Shown: positions 63,938 through 64,000 of the stretch, in pieces
Layout: each line of letters opens with the position of its first letter
Numbering within the stretch: position 1 is the stretch's first letter
DNA from: Patagioenas fasciata
Taxonomy: Eukaryota > Chordata > Aves > Columbiformes > Columbidae
Assembly: GCF_037038585.1 (NCBI RefSeq)
Contig: NC_092526.1
Coordinates: forward strand, 4,782,501 to 4,846,500
Direction of reading: 5' to 3'
DNA: 64,000 nt
Made by a program: the position numbers and the translations under genes
The notes under the pieces: model-generated
Told to the model about the DNA's origin: nothing
Databases searched by the model: none
What the model saw: only the letters and a program-made list of their open reading frames with translations

Positions 63938-64000
63938 CCTGCCTGCCAGGCAACCCTCCCCGCTTCTCCTGTTTGGCTTTTGCTTGAAAGGGAAAATAAA

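Larger units (their letters stand above)
37692..64000 (-). other. ARHGAP15: ARHGAP15 upstream intron (incomplete, over 26 kb)
   Basis: The acceptor end is at 37692. No exon for the preceding RhoGAP segment, expected to resemble FFRELPEPLFPY, was found on the minus strand up to the window end, so the intron very likely continues to the right. Within it lie the CpG block and 38-bp minisatellite, the octamer cluster, two A/C-only tracts, old retroposon remnants and two weak exon-like segments on the plus strand. The rest is AT-rich sequence with nothing I can name. Confidence 0.8.

Overview
This is a vertebrate nuclear genome window, almost certainly from a bird. Two facts support this. A 5'-truncated CR1 LINE of avian type lies inverted at about 5201-5452. 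Two spliced exons on the minus strand encode the C-terminal end of a Rho GTPase-activating protein that I recognise as ARHGAP15. The sequence is AT-rich, intron-rich and nearly free of coding DNA. Almost every open reading frame longer than 60 codons in it behaves like chance or is produced by a tandem repeat.

Layout. Positions 1 to about 15080 are intergenic DNA beyond the 3' end of ARHGAP15. In other amniotes the neighbour on this side is GTDC1, transcribed convergently, but I see no GTDC1 exon here. The last ARHGAP15 exon is at 15454-15271 (minus), followed by a short 3' UTR with an AATAAA signal at 15108-15103. A 22.1 kb terminal intron (15455-37585) separates it from the penultimate exon at 37691-37586 (minus). 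The two exons join in frame across a split lysine codon (AA|G). Everything right of 37691 appears to be the next, larger intron, because no further ARHGAP15 exon was found before the window ends.

Intronic content. The most distinctive object is a CpG-rich block (about 48860-49270) that runs straight into a strictly 38-bp, roughly 20-copy GC-rich minisatellite (about 49270-50045). Each unit carries a near-perfect dyad, and the period keeps several reading frames open without implying a protein. A second minisatellite, 10 units of exactly 32 bp, lies at 25961-26279. There is a (TTA)n microsatellite at 3951-4004, several low-complexity tracts, and a set of old degraded retroposon fragments of MIR/CORE-SINE or CR1/L3 type (31190-31440, 34205-34340, 35868-36080, 38657-38735, 57185-57310).

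Possible regulatory or undescribed elements. These are exon-like segments on the plus strand, antisense to ARHGAP15 (35580-35687, 42357-42390, 57378-57417), that share compatible phases; a cluster of three exact POU octamers (46930-47557); a palindromic RFX X-box (18424-18437); a TAATAAGC cluster (33925-33981); and a TATA-type core promoter-like sequence at the window's right edge (63930-63937). All of these are inferences from sequence that need comparative or transcript data. I saw no tRNA, rRNA, CRISPR array, viral gene or intact mobile element.
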